This document shows, in pieces, positions 1 through 7,933 of a DNA stretch of 64,000 nucleotides. The notes under the pieces are model-generated. The model did not search any database, was not told the DNA's origin, and was given only the letters and a program-made list of their open reading frames with translations. Both the position numbers and the translations under genes were made by a program. The DNA is from Sphingobium yanoikuyae. GTDB taxonomy: Bacteria; Pseudomonadota; Alphaproteobacteria; Sphingomonadales; Sphingomonadaceae. The stretch is from positions 186,001 through 250,000 of the forward strand of contig NZ_CP139979.1 of NCBI RefSeq assembly GCF_034424525.1. The letters run 5' to 3'. Positions within the stretch are counted from its first letter, which is position 1, and the number at the start of each line of letters is the position of its first letter.

Positions 1-415
1 GCACGCCGGGCGCATGGCACACAAGACCGACAGGTTTGCCTGCGGAAGCAAAGCTCTCGATCAACGCGATCGACGTGTCGCTTTCAGCTAGGTCCCATAG
101 GGGGCCGTGACCGCCGGGATAAAACACCGTGTCGAAATCGGCCTCCCGCACCGTTTGCAGCATCACCGTGCTGGCCAGAACTTGCTGGGCCTCCGGATCG
201 GCCTTGAAGCGCTCCGTATAGGGGGTCTGGAATTCGGGCAGGTCGCTCTTTGGATCGAGCGGGGGCTTGCCGCCAGCAGGTGAAGCGACGGTGATGTCGG
301 CACCGGCGTCGAGAAAGGTGTAATAGGGAGCTGCGAACTCCTCTAGCCAAAAGCCGGTCTTCTTGCCCGTGTTGCCGAGTTCATCATGGCTTGTCAGGAC
401 CATCAGGATCTTCAT
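1..415 (-). CDS. Type 1 glutamine amidotransferase-like protein (DJ-1/PfpI, Hsp31-like), partial
   Basis: The gene reads leftward from an ATG at 415 and runs off the window edge after 138 residues. The protein starts MKILMVLTSHDELG and has the DJ-1/PfpI layout: an early Glu in FWLEE (about residue 25), a YPGGHGPLWDL loop (about 100-109) and the nucleophile elbow GLVCHAPG with Cys133 followed by His134. Family members act as glyoxalases, deglycases or chaperones (HchA type); which one applies here cannot be read from the sequence. The C-terminal part is missing only because of the window boundary. The family call is secure, the substrate is not. Confidence 0.85.
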   Translation of the reverse strand, partial: MKILMVLTSHDELGNTGKKTGFWLEEFAAPYYTFLDAGADITVASPAGGKPPLDPKSDLPEFQTPYTERFKADPEAQQVLASTVMLQTVREADFDTVFYPGGHGPLWDLAESDTSIALIESFASAGKPVGLVCHAPGV

Positions 416-731
416 CTGTCATCTCCTGTGTTGTCCGTCCGGCGTAGCAGGGCGCCGAAGACGGAAGGAAGTCATGGAAGTGTTTCAGCGCTCCGCACGC
501 CGTGTAGTTTCAAGGGTGACCTGCCATTCGCCGTAACGCGCGCATCGTCTGTCCGGTGAGCCATCGGTAAGATTGGGTCTTCGCAGACAAAAGGTCTGGA
601 GCGGCGCAAATTTGAATGGCTCGCTGATATTGAATGCTGGTTGCAAGAGGTTGGCGACCTGAGCAACCAATTCTACTAACCTGCGTTAACCGGTCGATTC
701 TCCCCCTCAGCATGCGTGGTACGATTCAGAA
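416..731. other. Intergenic region without a recognised gene
   Basis: This spacer separates the divergent amidotransferase and PAS kinase genes, so both promoters must lie here. I see only short overlapping reading frames with no recognisable product and no clear operator or terminator. Confidence 0.5.
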
Positions 732-1733
732 ATGGATGACCTCCCGATAGCGCTTTCGCCTGTTTCTCTGGCTAACGTCTTGGATCAAAGCGTCGATTGC
801 GTGAAACTGATAAACCCTGAAGGTCAAATCCTTTACATGAATCCCAATGGCCGTTGCGCGATGGAGATCGACGATTTTGCGACTGTAAAGGGCAAGCGTT
901 GGTCCAGCTTTTGGCCAATCGAAACTGCAGATAAAATAGAAGCCGCATATGATCAGGCAAAATTCGGCGAGGCAGTTCAATTCAGAGCTTTTTGTCCTAC
1001 GGCGAAAGGGAATCCGCGCTGGTGGGACGTTAGCATTTCAACGGTTTTGGACACCAACGGCTCACATGGTGGCTTTCTGGCAATTTCGCGAGACGTGACA
1101 GAAAATCAAATGATCCTCGATGATGCGATCGTCACGACAGAATATCTTCGACACCAGCTATCCAATACCTACGCTACCGTTTGCGCGACACTTCGTCAGT
1201 ATAGCGTTGGAAACCCAGTCAGATCGGATTTTGCCGAGCCCATGATTAAGCTTTTTAGTGCAATGGGTCGTGCGAAGGAAGCATTTATGCTTGAAAGTAA
1301 ATCCTGTAATATTCAAGATTTGATTAACGCAGTGACCGCACCATTTCGACAGGATGTAGTACGTCTGGATTTGACTGGCCTCCCGGATACATCTGTATCT
1401 GCACATTGGGCTAACACTTTATCATTGGTTCTTGCGGAACTGGCGTTGAATTCTTCTAAGCATGGCGCCCTGGAATATGGCGGTAAGATCCTCATTTTTG
1501 GGCACTGGGTTGAAGGCGTCTTGTCACTCACATGGTCGGAAACCTCGCGGGGACATGTCGACATGACAGAGCGAGACAGCGGACATGGCTTACGTCTGAT
1601 TAGCCGACTAATGGTTATGCAAGGCGGCGCGATAGAATATGTCTGGAAGCCAAATGGTTTGGACGCAAAGCTCACCCTGAAGGCGGATTTCGGGGCGCCA
1701 ATGGTCACAAGGAGCATCAAGGCCACCGCGTGA
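732..1733 (+). CDS. PAS-domain sensor histidine kinase (HWE/HisKA_2-like)
   Basis: This is a 333-residue soluble kinase. An N-terminal PAS domain (about residues 10-130, with INPEGQILYMNPNG and the closing ISRDVTENQ) is followed by a dimerisation helix with a candidate phospho-acceptor His in EYLRHQLSNTYATV. A histidine-kinase ATPase domain follows, with the N box ELALNSSKHGAL and a G box SGHGLRLISRLM. The KHGAL form of the N box is typical of the HWE/HisKA_2 group common in alphaproteobacterial stress and light signalling. No transmembrane segment or receiver is present. It stands alone, with no neighbouring regulator in the same orientation. Codon use is somewhat more AT-rich than later genes. 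Confidence 0.8.
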   Translation: MDDLPIALSPVSLANVLDQSVDCVKLINPEGQILYMNPNGRCAMEIDDFATVKGKRWSSFWPIETADKIEAAYDQAKFGEAVQFRAFCPTAKGNPRWWDVSISTVLDTNGSHGGFLAISRDVTENQMILDDAIVTTEYLRHQLSNTYATVCATLRQYSVGNPVRSDFAEPMIKLFSAMGRAKEAFMLESKSCNIQDLINAVTAPFRQDVVRLDLTGLPDTSVSAHWANTLSLVLAELALNSSKHGALEYGGKILIFGHWVEGVLSLTWSETSRGHVDMTERDSGHGLRLISRLMVMQGGAIEYVWKPNGLDAKLTLKADFGAPMVTRSIKATA

Positions 1734-1862
1734 ATTTGCAGCACTGCTCTAATATTATTTGAACATTTTGATAGATGGTTGGGCCTATACGGCTCGGCGA
1801 GCACCAGCAGGGTAGATAACCAAGCTCAGCACCATTTTTTGATCGTAACGGCAATTATCCAC

Positions 1863-1945
1863 CAGGTCGACTTTGTGCGTCGATCATCTGGGCGGATGGC
1901 GAGAAGTGTGGCGTGCTGCTTGAATATGATGTCAATCCTGCCGAC
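1863..1945 (+). pseudogene. PilZ-domain gene fragment (degenerate duplicate)
   Basis: About 80 bases here repeat the 3' part of the PilZ gene at 2399-2480 with only a few changes. One is a single-base deletion (GAGCTTTG became GACTTTG) that breaks the frame. The upstream part of the PilZ domain is absent. It is the remnant of a tandem duplication and is unlikely to encode a product. Confidence 0.6.
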
Positions 1946-2203
1946 GGTGATTGGACGCAGCGCAGCAGCGATGGAGTGTCGGCTCACACGTTTCAGGATC
2001 GGCGGGCTTTTCGTCCAGGCATTCGGCGGCTCGGACGCTAGTCATTGACTAGGAGGTGCTCCACTAGTTGGGGAGTTCCTCTCCATGTGGTCACAGGCCA
2101 CAGCTTGGATTGAGGCGCCACTCGGGTCACATGGCGATCCGGCTGAGCTTGGGAACCATTTTGCTGCCTATCGGTCTCTTTATTGGGGACCGACAGGATA
2201 GAG

Positions 2204-2569
2204 ATGATGTCGAACGCACTTGCCTGTACCTCGGAGCGCCGCCACAGCTCACGTGAGTGTGTCGAGATACACTGCACGGTCAATTGGGCTGGCCTTTACG
2301 AATTTGCCACGATCAAAAACATGTCGATCTACGGCGCGCAGCTGGAAGGATTTGAATTTCCACCAGTCGGCACGCCGGTGACTATCGTCGTCGATCAGGT
2401 CGAGCTTTGTGCGTCGATCATCTGGGCCGATGGCGAGAAGTGTGGCGTGCTGCTTGAACATGATGTCGATCCTGCGGTCTTCATACGTCAGCATTCCATC
2501 AGGCCGCTGGGGTATGGCGCAAAGCCGATCGGAACGATCAGCCAGCTTCGGCCGCTCGGCGGTTGCTGA
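2204..2569 (+). CDS. PilZ domain protein (candidate c-di-GMP receptor)
   Basis: This is a small soluble protein of about 121 residues. It contains an RRHSSR segment matching the RxxxR c-di-GMP-binding motif and, about 30 residues later, NMSIYGAQLE, matching the [D/N]xSxxG motif. Together they form the PilZ signature. The remainder (PVGTPVTIVV, ASIIWADGEKCGVLLEHD) fits the beta-barrel of the domain. I chose ATG 2204 (or 2207) because the upstream frame only offers TTG and non-conserved residues. The PilZ fold is well supported; its effector role (motility, exopolysaccharide or other) is unknown. Confidence 0.75.
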   Translation: MMSNALACTSERRHSSRECVEIHCTVNWAGLYEFATIKNMSIYGAQLEGFEFPPVGTPVTIVVDQVELCASIIWADGEKCGVLLEHDVDPAVFIRQHSIRPLGYGAKPIGTISQLRPLGGC

Positions 2570-2732
2570 AGGGCCTCGCGAGCCGCTGCACAATTGCTAC
2601 CGAAGCGCACACTCTAGCAATCGACTGGCGGGTTGAACGAAGCTCATTGAAGTGCAGCTCTCGCAACGACACTTCTTCCGCAGCCTGACTGCCGAGACAG
2701 GAGGAAATTTTCGTCACACCAAGCCGGCCTAT

Positions 2733-2765
2733 CAAAAACCCGCCCCCGGCAGGCCGGAGGCGGGC
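2733..2765 (-). terminator. Rho-independent terminator-like hairpin (leftward)
   Basis: CCCGCC at 2739-2744 pairs with GGCGGG at 2759-2764, with an inner CCGG/CCGG pairing. On the minus strand the hairpin is followed by a run of five T (2734-2738). No minus-strand gene lies just upstream, so it may end an unannotated small RNA or protect against leftward readthrough. Confidence 0.55.
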
Positions 2766-2847
2766 AGGCTATGAAGACCGCAAGGGAGGGGGCGCCGCTT
2801 GCCCTCACAATACGAAGCCCAATCGCTATGGTTCCGTCTGAAATGGG

Positions 2848-2865
2848 AGTTGCATATATGCAACT
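2848..2865. promoter_or_regulatory. 18-bp perfect palindrome, candidate operator
   Basis: AGTTGCATATATGCAACT is an uninterrupted perfect palindrome about 85 bases upstream of the outer-membrane protein gene. A dimeric regulator site is a reasonable reading; no regulator is identified. Confidence 0.4.
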
Positions 2866-2950
2866 TTCTCAATTTAATGACATTTCTGTGCAACTCGTCG
2901 TGAGCCGGCAGGTTCTGCGATCCACCTAATCTAAACAAACAGGGGTTCGT

Positions 2951-3502
2951 ATGAAGAAGTTTCTCGCTGCCGCAGCCATTTTCGCTGCCGTACCCTCAAT
3001 CGCTTCCGCGCAGGAAACAGCGCCTGATGGCACCGACGCCTTTGGTGTTGAGCCCTATGTCGGTGTGCTTGGCGGTTACCACACCTTTGATCGTGGTTCC
3101 GAATTCGGCGCCATCCCTGGCGAAACGATCATGAATGGCGCGCTGATCAGCGGTATTGCGGGCGTCAATGTCCCCCTTGGGCCGGTCTTTGTAGGCGTGG
3201 AAGGCAACGCCACCAAAGGTTTTAGCGACATCGACTGGGAATACGGCGTCAAGGGGCGCTTCGGCGCTCGTGCTGGCGAAAGCGGCATGATCTATGCGTC
3301 GGCTGGCTATCAGTGGGTGAATGGCAAGGGCGGCTGGCCCGACCGTAAGGATTGGATGTACGGCGCTGGCGTTGAGGTCGGTCCCAAGGAAATCGGTCTT
3401 GGCGGTATCACGGGCAACAGCGGCGTGCGCCTGCGTGTGCAGGTAGACACCTATGATTGGGACAGCTTCCGTCCCATGGCTGGTGTGATTTTCCATTTCT
3501 AA
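2951..3502 (+). CDS. Outer-membrane beta-barrel protein (opacity/OmpW-like small porin)
   Basis: This 183-residue protein has a clear Sec signal peptide (MKKFLAAAAIFAAVPSIASAQE, cleavage after ASA). The mature part alternates short glycine/aromatic-rich strands (GVEPYVGVLGGYHTF, GPVFVGVEGNATKGF, GMIYASAGYQWVNG, VRLRVQVDTYDWD). It ends in GVIFHF, a terminal aromatic residue as needed for insertion by the BAM complex. Length fits an eight-stranded barrel. It is monocistronic, with a palindromic candidate operator upstream and a long hairpin directly downstream. Its ligand is unknown. Confidence 0.8.
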   Translation: MKKFLAAAAIFAAVPSIASAQETAPDGTDAFGVEPYVGVLGGYHTFDRGSEFGAIPGETIMNGALISGIAGVNVPLGPVFVGVEGNATKGFSDIDWEYGVKGRFGARAGESGMIYASAGYQWVNGKGGWPDRKDWMYGAGVEVGPKEIGLGGITGNSGVRLRVQVDTYDWDSFRPMAGVIFHF

Positions 3503-3515
3503 AAGCTATGTGACC

Positions 3516-3556
3516 ATGATGGCCTCGTCAGCGACAATCGCTGAAGAGGCCATCAT
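3516..3556. terminator. Long hairpin between convergent genes, bidirectional terminator
   Basis: An 11-bp outer stem (ATGATGGCCTC with GAGGCCATCAT) and a 7-bp inner stem (TCAGCGA with TCGCTGA) surround a CAA loop. It lies between the stop of the + strand outer-membrane gene (3502) and the stop of the - strand small gene (3559). No strong T tract follows on either strand. Confidence 0.55.
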
Positions 3557-3558
3557 GT

Positions 3559-3723
3559 CTATTGATAGCTGTTCCGCTGTTGGTGCTTTTCTGCGGCTTC
3601 CTGTTGTGAGTTCACAAGCTCTTCGGTGTTTGCGTCGCCCACGTCTACGGTCCCGCGGTTCGTGCCGGGCAGATCGTCCATCGACGTGCCCTGCATGTCA
3701 GCCTTATCATTGTCGGATGGCAT
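3559..3723 (-). CDS. Small hydrophilic protein, unrecognised
   Basis: A 54-residue frame starts at ATG 3723 and begins MPSDNDKADMQGTSMDDLPG, ending in EKHQQRNSYQ. It is charged, glutamine-rich, without cysteine or membrane segment, and its composition looks protein-like and not like antisense noise. The convergent hairpin at 3516-3556 sits just after its stop codon, as expected for a real gene. The left end of the IS21 element lies only about 30 bases upstream of the start, so its promoter was probably displaced. The function is unknown. Confidence 0.45.
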   Translation of the reverse strand: MPSDNDKADMQGTSMDDLPGTNRGTVDVGDANTEELVNSQQEAAEKHQQRNSYQ

Positions 3724-3813
3724 CGGTCCAAGGGAGATGGATCTCTCCTATCAATGTTGATTTCCACTGAGAAGTGACCCGGGTTTTCCATCGAGAAGTG
3801 ACCCGTCTGCGGA

Positions 3814-4620
3814 TTATGTTTCGGGTGTTATGGGTGGGTCAACCCGTGGTTTTCTCCTTTGGGTTCTGGCCTGCTTGGCAGAGCTGTTTTTGAAGCGGAA
3901 GCTATCGTTGCCGGTCTCCAGGATGTGGCAGTGATGGGTAAGCCGATCGAGGAGCGCCTTGGTCATTTTGGCGTCGCCGAACACGGTGGCCCATTCGCTG
4001 AAGCTCAGGTTTGTGGTGATGATGACGCTGGTGCGCTCGTAGAGTTTGCTCAGCAGGTGGAAGAGCAGCGCGCCACCTGAAGCACTGAACGGCAGATATC
4101 CAAGCTCATCCAGGATAACGAGATCGGAGTGCAGGAGGCGATTGGCGATCTGACCGGCCTTGCCCTGTGCTTTTTCCTGCTCGAGCGCATTGACCAGTTC
4201 GACCGTCGAGAAGAAGCGGACGCGCTTTCGATGATGTTCGATGGCCTGGATGCCCAGCGCCGTTGCCACATGGCTCTTGCCGGTGCCAGGACCGCCGACC
4301 AGCACGATATTGTCGGCGATGTCGATGAAGTCGCAGCGATGCAACTGACGCACCAGAGCTTCATTGACCTCGCTACTGGTAAAGTCGAAGCCGGCCAGAT
4401 CGCGATAGACAGGGAAGCGCGCGATCTTGAGCTGATAGGCCACAGATCGAACCTCCCGTTCTGCTGTCTCGGCTTTGAGCAACTGGGAGAGGATCGGGAT
4501 GGCGGCTTCGAACGCTGGAGATCCCTGTTCCATGAGATCGGTGACGGCCTGTGCCATGCCATGCATCTTGAGGCTGCGGAGCATCACGACGATGGCGCCG
4601 CTGGCAGGGTCATGACGCAT
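3814..4620 (-). CDS. istB: IS21 helper ATPase IstB
   Basis: This is a 268-residue AAA+ ATPase that assists the IS21 transposase. Walker A is GGPGTGKSH, Walker B is LVILDELGYLP, and the sensor-1 region reads SVIITTNLSFSEWATVF, all typical of IstB/DnaC-like helpers. Start ATG 4620 overlaps the end of istA by 11 bases, the usual coupled arrangement. The frame could extend upstream to 4659, but the extension is not family-like. The gene appears intact although its partner istA is not. Confidence 0.9.
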   Translation of the reverse strand: MRHDPASGAIVVMLRSLKMHGMAQAVTDLMEQGSPAFEAAIPILSQLLKAETAEREVRSVAYQLKIARFPVYRDLAGFDFTSSEVNEALVRQLHRCDFIDIADNIVLVGGPGTGKSHVATALGIQAIEHHRKRVRFFSTVELVNALEQEKAQGKAGQIANRLLHSDLVILDELGYLPFSASGGALLFHLLSKLYERTSVIITTNLSFSEWATVFGDAKMTKALLDRLTHHCHILETGNDSFRFKNSSAKQARTQRRKPRVDPPITPET

Positions 4621-5375
4621 GGCGCTTCTCCTTGCGCAGATCATCATAGCGTTCGACATTGGCCACCGGCTCGCTGACCAGCTTGAGCGCCTGGGGCGCC
4701 GTCACCGGCGGCGTGGAGATCGGTTTTCCGTCGACCAGCCTATAGAGCAGATTGAGGATATGGGTCTTGGTCGGAACGCCAGCCTCCAGCGCCATGGTGA
4801 CCGCCGTCAGCACCAGTTTCATCATGATGAAGAACCAGCGCCAGTATTTCGACCATTTCCCTGTCGCCGCCGGGAGTGCGCAACAGATGTCGCTGCAGAC
4901 GCTGGAACGCATCGGGTAGCTCAAGGAAGGGCGCTCCGTTGCGCAGGGCGCCGGGTTTGCGCTGCACGACCGCCAGATAATGGCGCCAGTCATAAACCGT
5001 ATGACCTGGACCGTCGTGAGAGCGGTTGATGATGCGCTGATGCGCGCAGATTGGCTGCCCCTCCGCGACGGCAACCCGGTTATAGAATCCTTCATAACCC
5101 AGGCTCACCAGATCGGCGTGAAACTGCTTGATCGTGCGCTTCTGCTTGCGCGATCGGCCCAGTTCGCGCCGCAGCCAGGCCCCCAGATGCTCAGCAAATG
5201 GGTTCAGTTTGCTTGGTCGATCCGGCACCTTGAACCGCGGATCAATCGTCTCGGACCGCAAATATTTGCGGATCGTGTTGCGTGAAAGTCCGGTGCGCCG
5301 CGCTATCTCCCGGATCGGTAGATGATCGCGAAAATACCAGCGCCGGATAACGCTCAATAACGCCATGTCCAACAC
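4610..5375 (-). pseudogene. istA: IS21 transposase IstA, internally deleted and frameshifted
   Basis: The N-terminal DNA-binding part is present (REIARRTGLSRNTIRKYLRS and PRFKVPDRPSKLNPFAEHL, residues 1-100). At GYEGFYNRVA the sequence jumps to AEGQPICAHQRIINRSHD and VYDWRHYLAVVQRKPGALRN, which in full IstA proteins (about 500 residues) lie near the C-terminus. The DDE catalytic domain is therefore missing, with the junction near 5069. A frameshift near 4817 (HHDE then TGAD) separates the first 186 codons from the last part, which reads LTAVTMALEAGVPTKTHILN and ends in RHAS. Transposase activity is not expected. Confidence 0.85.
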
Positions 5376-5472
5376 TCCATATACCCTCGCTTGTCAAAGC
5401 CAGGGACGAGTTCAACATGGGTCAATTCTCAGTGGAAATTTACGCCCGACCCGGGTCACTTCTCAGGGGAAA

Positions 5473-5838
5473 TCAACAGTCTGTCGCAACATAGTTTGCG
5501 ATGGCTTCCAGAATGGCGCTGTTCCTGTAGGGCTTGTCGAATACCGCCTGAAAAAGTTCGGGCCGCTCGCGGGCGATGTTACCTTGCGCGCCGCTGACGA
5601 GAATGATCGGCAGGTTTGCAAGCGCCGCATCTGCGCGCACCGCCTCGGCGAACTCAAGACCCGTCATCATGGGCATCATAAAGTCGGTGACTACGACATC
5701 GGGCCGCCTTTTGCGCACAGCAGCGAGTGCGGCCTCGCCGTTGGAAACGGTGTCCACCTCGTACCCTTCGTCCTCCAACATATCGGTAAGCATCATGGCG
5801 AGGAGAAATTCATCGTCCACTACGAGGATATACGCCAT
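5473..5838 (-). CDS. Single-domain response regulator (CheY-like)
   Basis: This 121-residue stand-alone receiver begins MAYILVVDDEFLL (acidic pair), has the phospho-acceptor Asp in VVVTDFMMPMMTG, the switch Ser in ILVSGAQ and the conserved Lys in VFDKPY. It lies 43 bases downstream of the KaiC-like gene in the same direction and probably shares its transcript. The last codon and the TGA stop (5473-5475) fall inside the right inverted repeat of the IS21 element, so the insertion supplied the end of the gene. The paralogue at 7385-7748 ends in LMANC, so little sequence was lost. Confidence 0.85.
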   Translation of the reverse strand: MAYILVVDDEFLLAMMLTDMLEDEGYEVDTVSNGEAALAAVRKRRPDVVVTDFMMPMMTGLEFAEAVRADAALANLPIILVSGAQGNIARERPELFQAVFDKPYRNSAILEAIANYVATDC

Positions 5839-5881
5839 GTTCTAATCTCTCCCCGGGTCCATCCCCACGGCTATGCGCCGC

Positions 5882-7300
5882 TTATTGTTGAGGATGGGGG
5901 GGCACCTGGCGGGCACTGAGCGCCTCGCCGAGCACCAGCCCGTTAGGAGCGAAATCCACGGCGTGGACCGAGGTGTCGAAATGGCTGTCGCGCATTTTCT
6001 GGACGGAAACAGCCCTGATGAGCTGGTTATCCTCCTCAAAGAGCCGCAGGAGGATCATATTATCGAGAATGGCGGAAATTTCCCTGGCTGGTGCCGCGAC
6101 GTCGGAACCGACAAGTTCGCGGATTTCCCATGTCGCCAATGTGGTAACGCCGTCCGCCCTGAGTTGATCCATCAGACAGGCGAAAAACTCAATAAGCCGC
6201 GGGCGGTTAACAGCCGCGCGTTCGAAGCCGCCGAAGCCATCGATGAACAGCCTCTTGATACCGAGCGAGCGTACCTGGGCAAGCAACTGATGGGCCAGCT
6301 TGTCCAGGATATTGTCCGCGAGCGGCATGCGTTCGATTGTTAGCACCCGGCGTTCCTGATCGGCCAGGCGAATGCCGAGAGCCGCCGCTTTCTTGCGCAA
6401 GCGATCAGGCGTTTCGAAGAAACCGAAATGAAGCGCGGGTTCAGCATCGCTTGCTCGCGACAGAAAATGAATCCCCAGGGTCGTCTTGCCACTGCCGGAA
6501 GGCCCGGCCAGCAAGGTGATCGACCCTTCAGGAAGGCCGCCGCCCAGCATCGCATCAAGCCCAGGAACACCGATGCTGAGCTTGCTCTCGGCCCGTACGC
6601 TGGCCTCAGCCCGTGTCGGCAGAGACTCGATCCGGGGATAGACGGTGATGCCCGCATCACTGATTTCGAATTTATGCAGGCCCCCCAGCGCCTGGCTGCC
6701 GCGCGACTTGCGGACCTGCAGCTCGCGCACGGTGCGGACGCCGGCAAGCGTATCGGTGAGATCGATCACGCCATCAACCATCGTATGTTCGGGATTGAGA
6801 TCGGTCACGCTGGAACTGGTGAGGAAAAGCACTGTACATCCAACGAAGGCAGCCTGCCCCTGCACCTCCGCGACAAAGGTCTTGACGTCGAAGTCCGTGT
6901 CGGCGCGGTCCCGTGCGTTAAGCAGGCCGTCAAACACGAGTAGGGTGGCATCTTGGCGTTTGGTTTCTTTGCGCAGCATCTTGACGACAGCATCGAGCCC
7001 TTCGTCGCGCAAAGTCTGGAAGACGCTGATATAGGTAATCGCCGCGCCCAATTGCGAGCGATCGAAAAAACCCAGCGGATCCATTGTCTGGAACAGCCGC
7101 TCATGGCTTTCGGACAGGAGTGTCACATAGAGCACTCGCCCTCCCCCCGCGACATGCGCGAAGGCGATCTGGTTGGAAAGGATTGTCTTGCCCGCGCCCG
7201 GCTGCCCCTGGATGATGTAGGAGGCGCCGGAGATGAAACCGCCCGCCAAAATCTGGTCTAGGCCGTCTATCCCGCTCGCTAGACGGTGTGCTTGCTGCAT
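5882..7300 (-). CDS. KaiC-like double RecA-fold ATPase
   Basis: This 472-residue protein has two tandem KaiC/RadA-type domains. The first (about 1-235) has Walker A GQPGAGKT and Walker B LLVFDGLL. The second (about 236-472) has Walker A GPSGSGKT and Walker B RLFIDGFGGF, with MLGGGLPEGSITLLAG leading into it. This is the layout of circadian KaiC and of the KaiC-like regulators that sit beside histidine kinases and single receivers in many proteobacteria. KaiA and KaiB are absent, so clock function is not implied. The ATG at 7300 is preceded by an AGGAG about 12 bases upstream. Receiver genes flank it on both sides, one intact and one broken. Confidence 0.85.
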   Translation of the reverse strand: MQQAHRLASGIDGLDQILAGGFISGASYIIQGQPGAGKTILSNQIAFAHVAGGGRVLYVTLLSESHERLFQTMDPLGFFDRSQLGAAITYISVFQTLRDEGLDAVVKMLRKETKRQDATLLVFDGLLNARDRADTDFDVKTFVAEVQGQAAFVGCTVLFLTSSSVTDLNPEHTMVDGVIDLTDTLAGVRTVRELQVRKSRGSQALGGLHKFEISDAGITVYPRIESLPTRAEASVRAESKLSIGVPGLDAMLGGGLPEGSITLLAGPSGSGKTTLGIHFLSRASDAEPALHFGFFETPDRLRKKAAALGIRLADQERRVLTIERMPLADNILDKLAHQLLAQVRSLGIKRLFIDGFGGFERAAVNRPRLIEFFACLMDQLRADGVTTLATWEIRELVGSDVAAPAREISAILDNMILLRLFEEDNQLIRAVSVQKMRDSHFDTSVHAVDFAPNGLVLGEALSARQVPPHPQQ

Positions 7301-7384
7301 TGGTCGGTATCTCCTGAGCGGTCGTGTTATGTTCCTACAGTTCCCGCCCGCCGGGTAAAGCGAAAGCTCGAAGCTCTCCGAATT

Positions 7385-7748
7385 TTAGCAATTTGCCATA
7401 AGGCGGCGGACCTCGGTCAGCAGCGTTTGATCGTTGTAGGGCTTGTCGACGACAGCCTGAAAAAGATCGGGGTGGCTACGGCCGATCTGGGCTTGTGCGC
7501 CGCTCACCAAGATGATCGGCACATCGCAAATCTGTCCTTCGGCGCGAACCGCGCTGGCGAGATCAAGGCCGGTCATGACCGGCATCATGAAATCAGTGAT
7601 GATCAAAAGACGGTGCACATGCTCTGGCGCAGGCTAAAGCCTCAGCGCCATTTCAAACTGTTTCGACATCGTAACATTAATCCCCAAGAATGTCGGCGAG
7701 CAGCATGAGAAGCAGGCTTTCCTCGTCGACAACTAGGATATGGGCCAT
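7385..7748 (-). pseudogene. Response regulator pseudogene (CheY-like)
   Basis: From ATG 7748 the frame reads MAHILVVDEESLLLMLLADILGD, then a TAA, then CYDVETV, a TGA, and NGAEALACARACAP. A frameshift then leads to IITDFMMPVMTGLDLASAVR and a normal receiver end (ILVSGAQAQI, VVDKPYND, LMANC). The intact regulator at 5473-5838 shows what the full protein should look like. Two stops and a frameshift make a functional product unlikely. Confidence 0.85.
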
Positions 7749-7895
7749 GTCTGTCACAAAGTCTGGTGGTGTGCACTGGGTCTGGCGCCTACATGCGCCT
7801 GACCGTTATATTGAGCGAATGAAAAGCCGATCTTGAAGCTATGTCCTGCTCGACAGGAGCGGACGAACCGGTTTGCGGTCCCCCCACAAAAAAAC

Positions 7896-7927
7896 GGATG
7901 CTTTCCCTAAAGGATGCTTTCCCTAAA
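7896..7927. repeat. 16-bp perfect tandem duplication
   Basis: GGATGCTTTCCCTAAA occurs twice head to tail (7896-7911 and 7912-7927). It is probably a replication-slippage product. Confidence 0.8.
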
Positions 7928-7933
7928 GAATGT

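Larger units (their letters stand above)
2570..2950. other. Intergenic region with terminator-like hairpin and palindrome
   Basis: No gene is supported in this 380-base stretch. It holds a leftward terminator-like hairpin (2733-2765) and an 18-bp palindrome (2848-2865), both listed separately. The promoter of the outer-membrane protein gene must lie here. Confidence 0.5.
3755..5478 (-). mobile_element. IS21-family insertion sequence, internally deleted
   Basis: The ends are near-identical inverted repeats starting TGTTGATTTCC and continuing, after two differing bases, TGAGAAGTGACCCGGG (left from 3755, right ending at 5478). Further GAGAAGTGACCCG copies lie inside, matching the multiple terminal repeats and TG...CA ends of IS21. 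It carries istB intact and istA damaged. The flanks (TATCAA on the left, GTCTG on the right) show no obvious target duplication, so the element or its surroundings may have recombined since insertion. Confidence 0.85.

Noticed and set aside
3510..3770. 86-codon + strand frame after the outer-membrane protein
   Set aside because: It overlaps the hairpin and is opposite the better-supported 54-residue minus-strand gene, and it runs into the IS end.
7385..7748. Interpreting the TGA in the second receiver as selenocysteine
   Set aside because: There is also a TAA and a frameshift in the same gene and no SECIS-like hairpin is evident; pseudogene is simpler.
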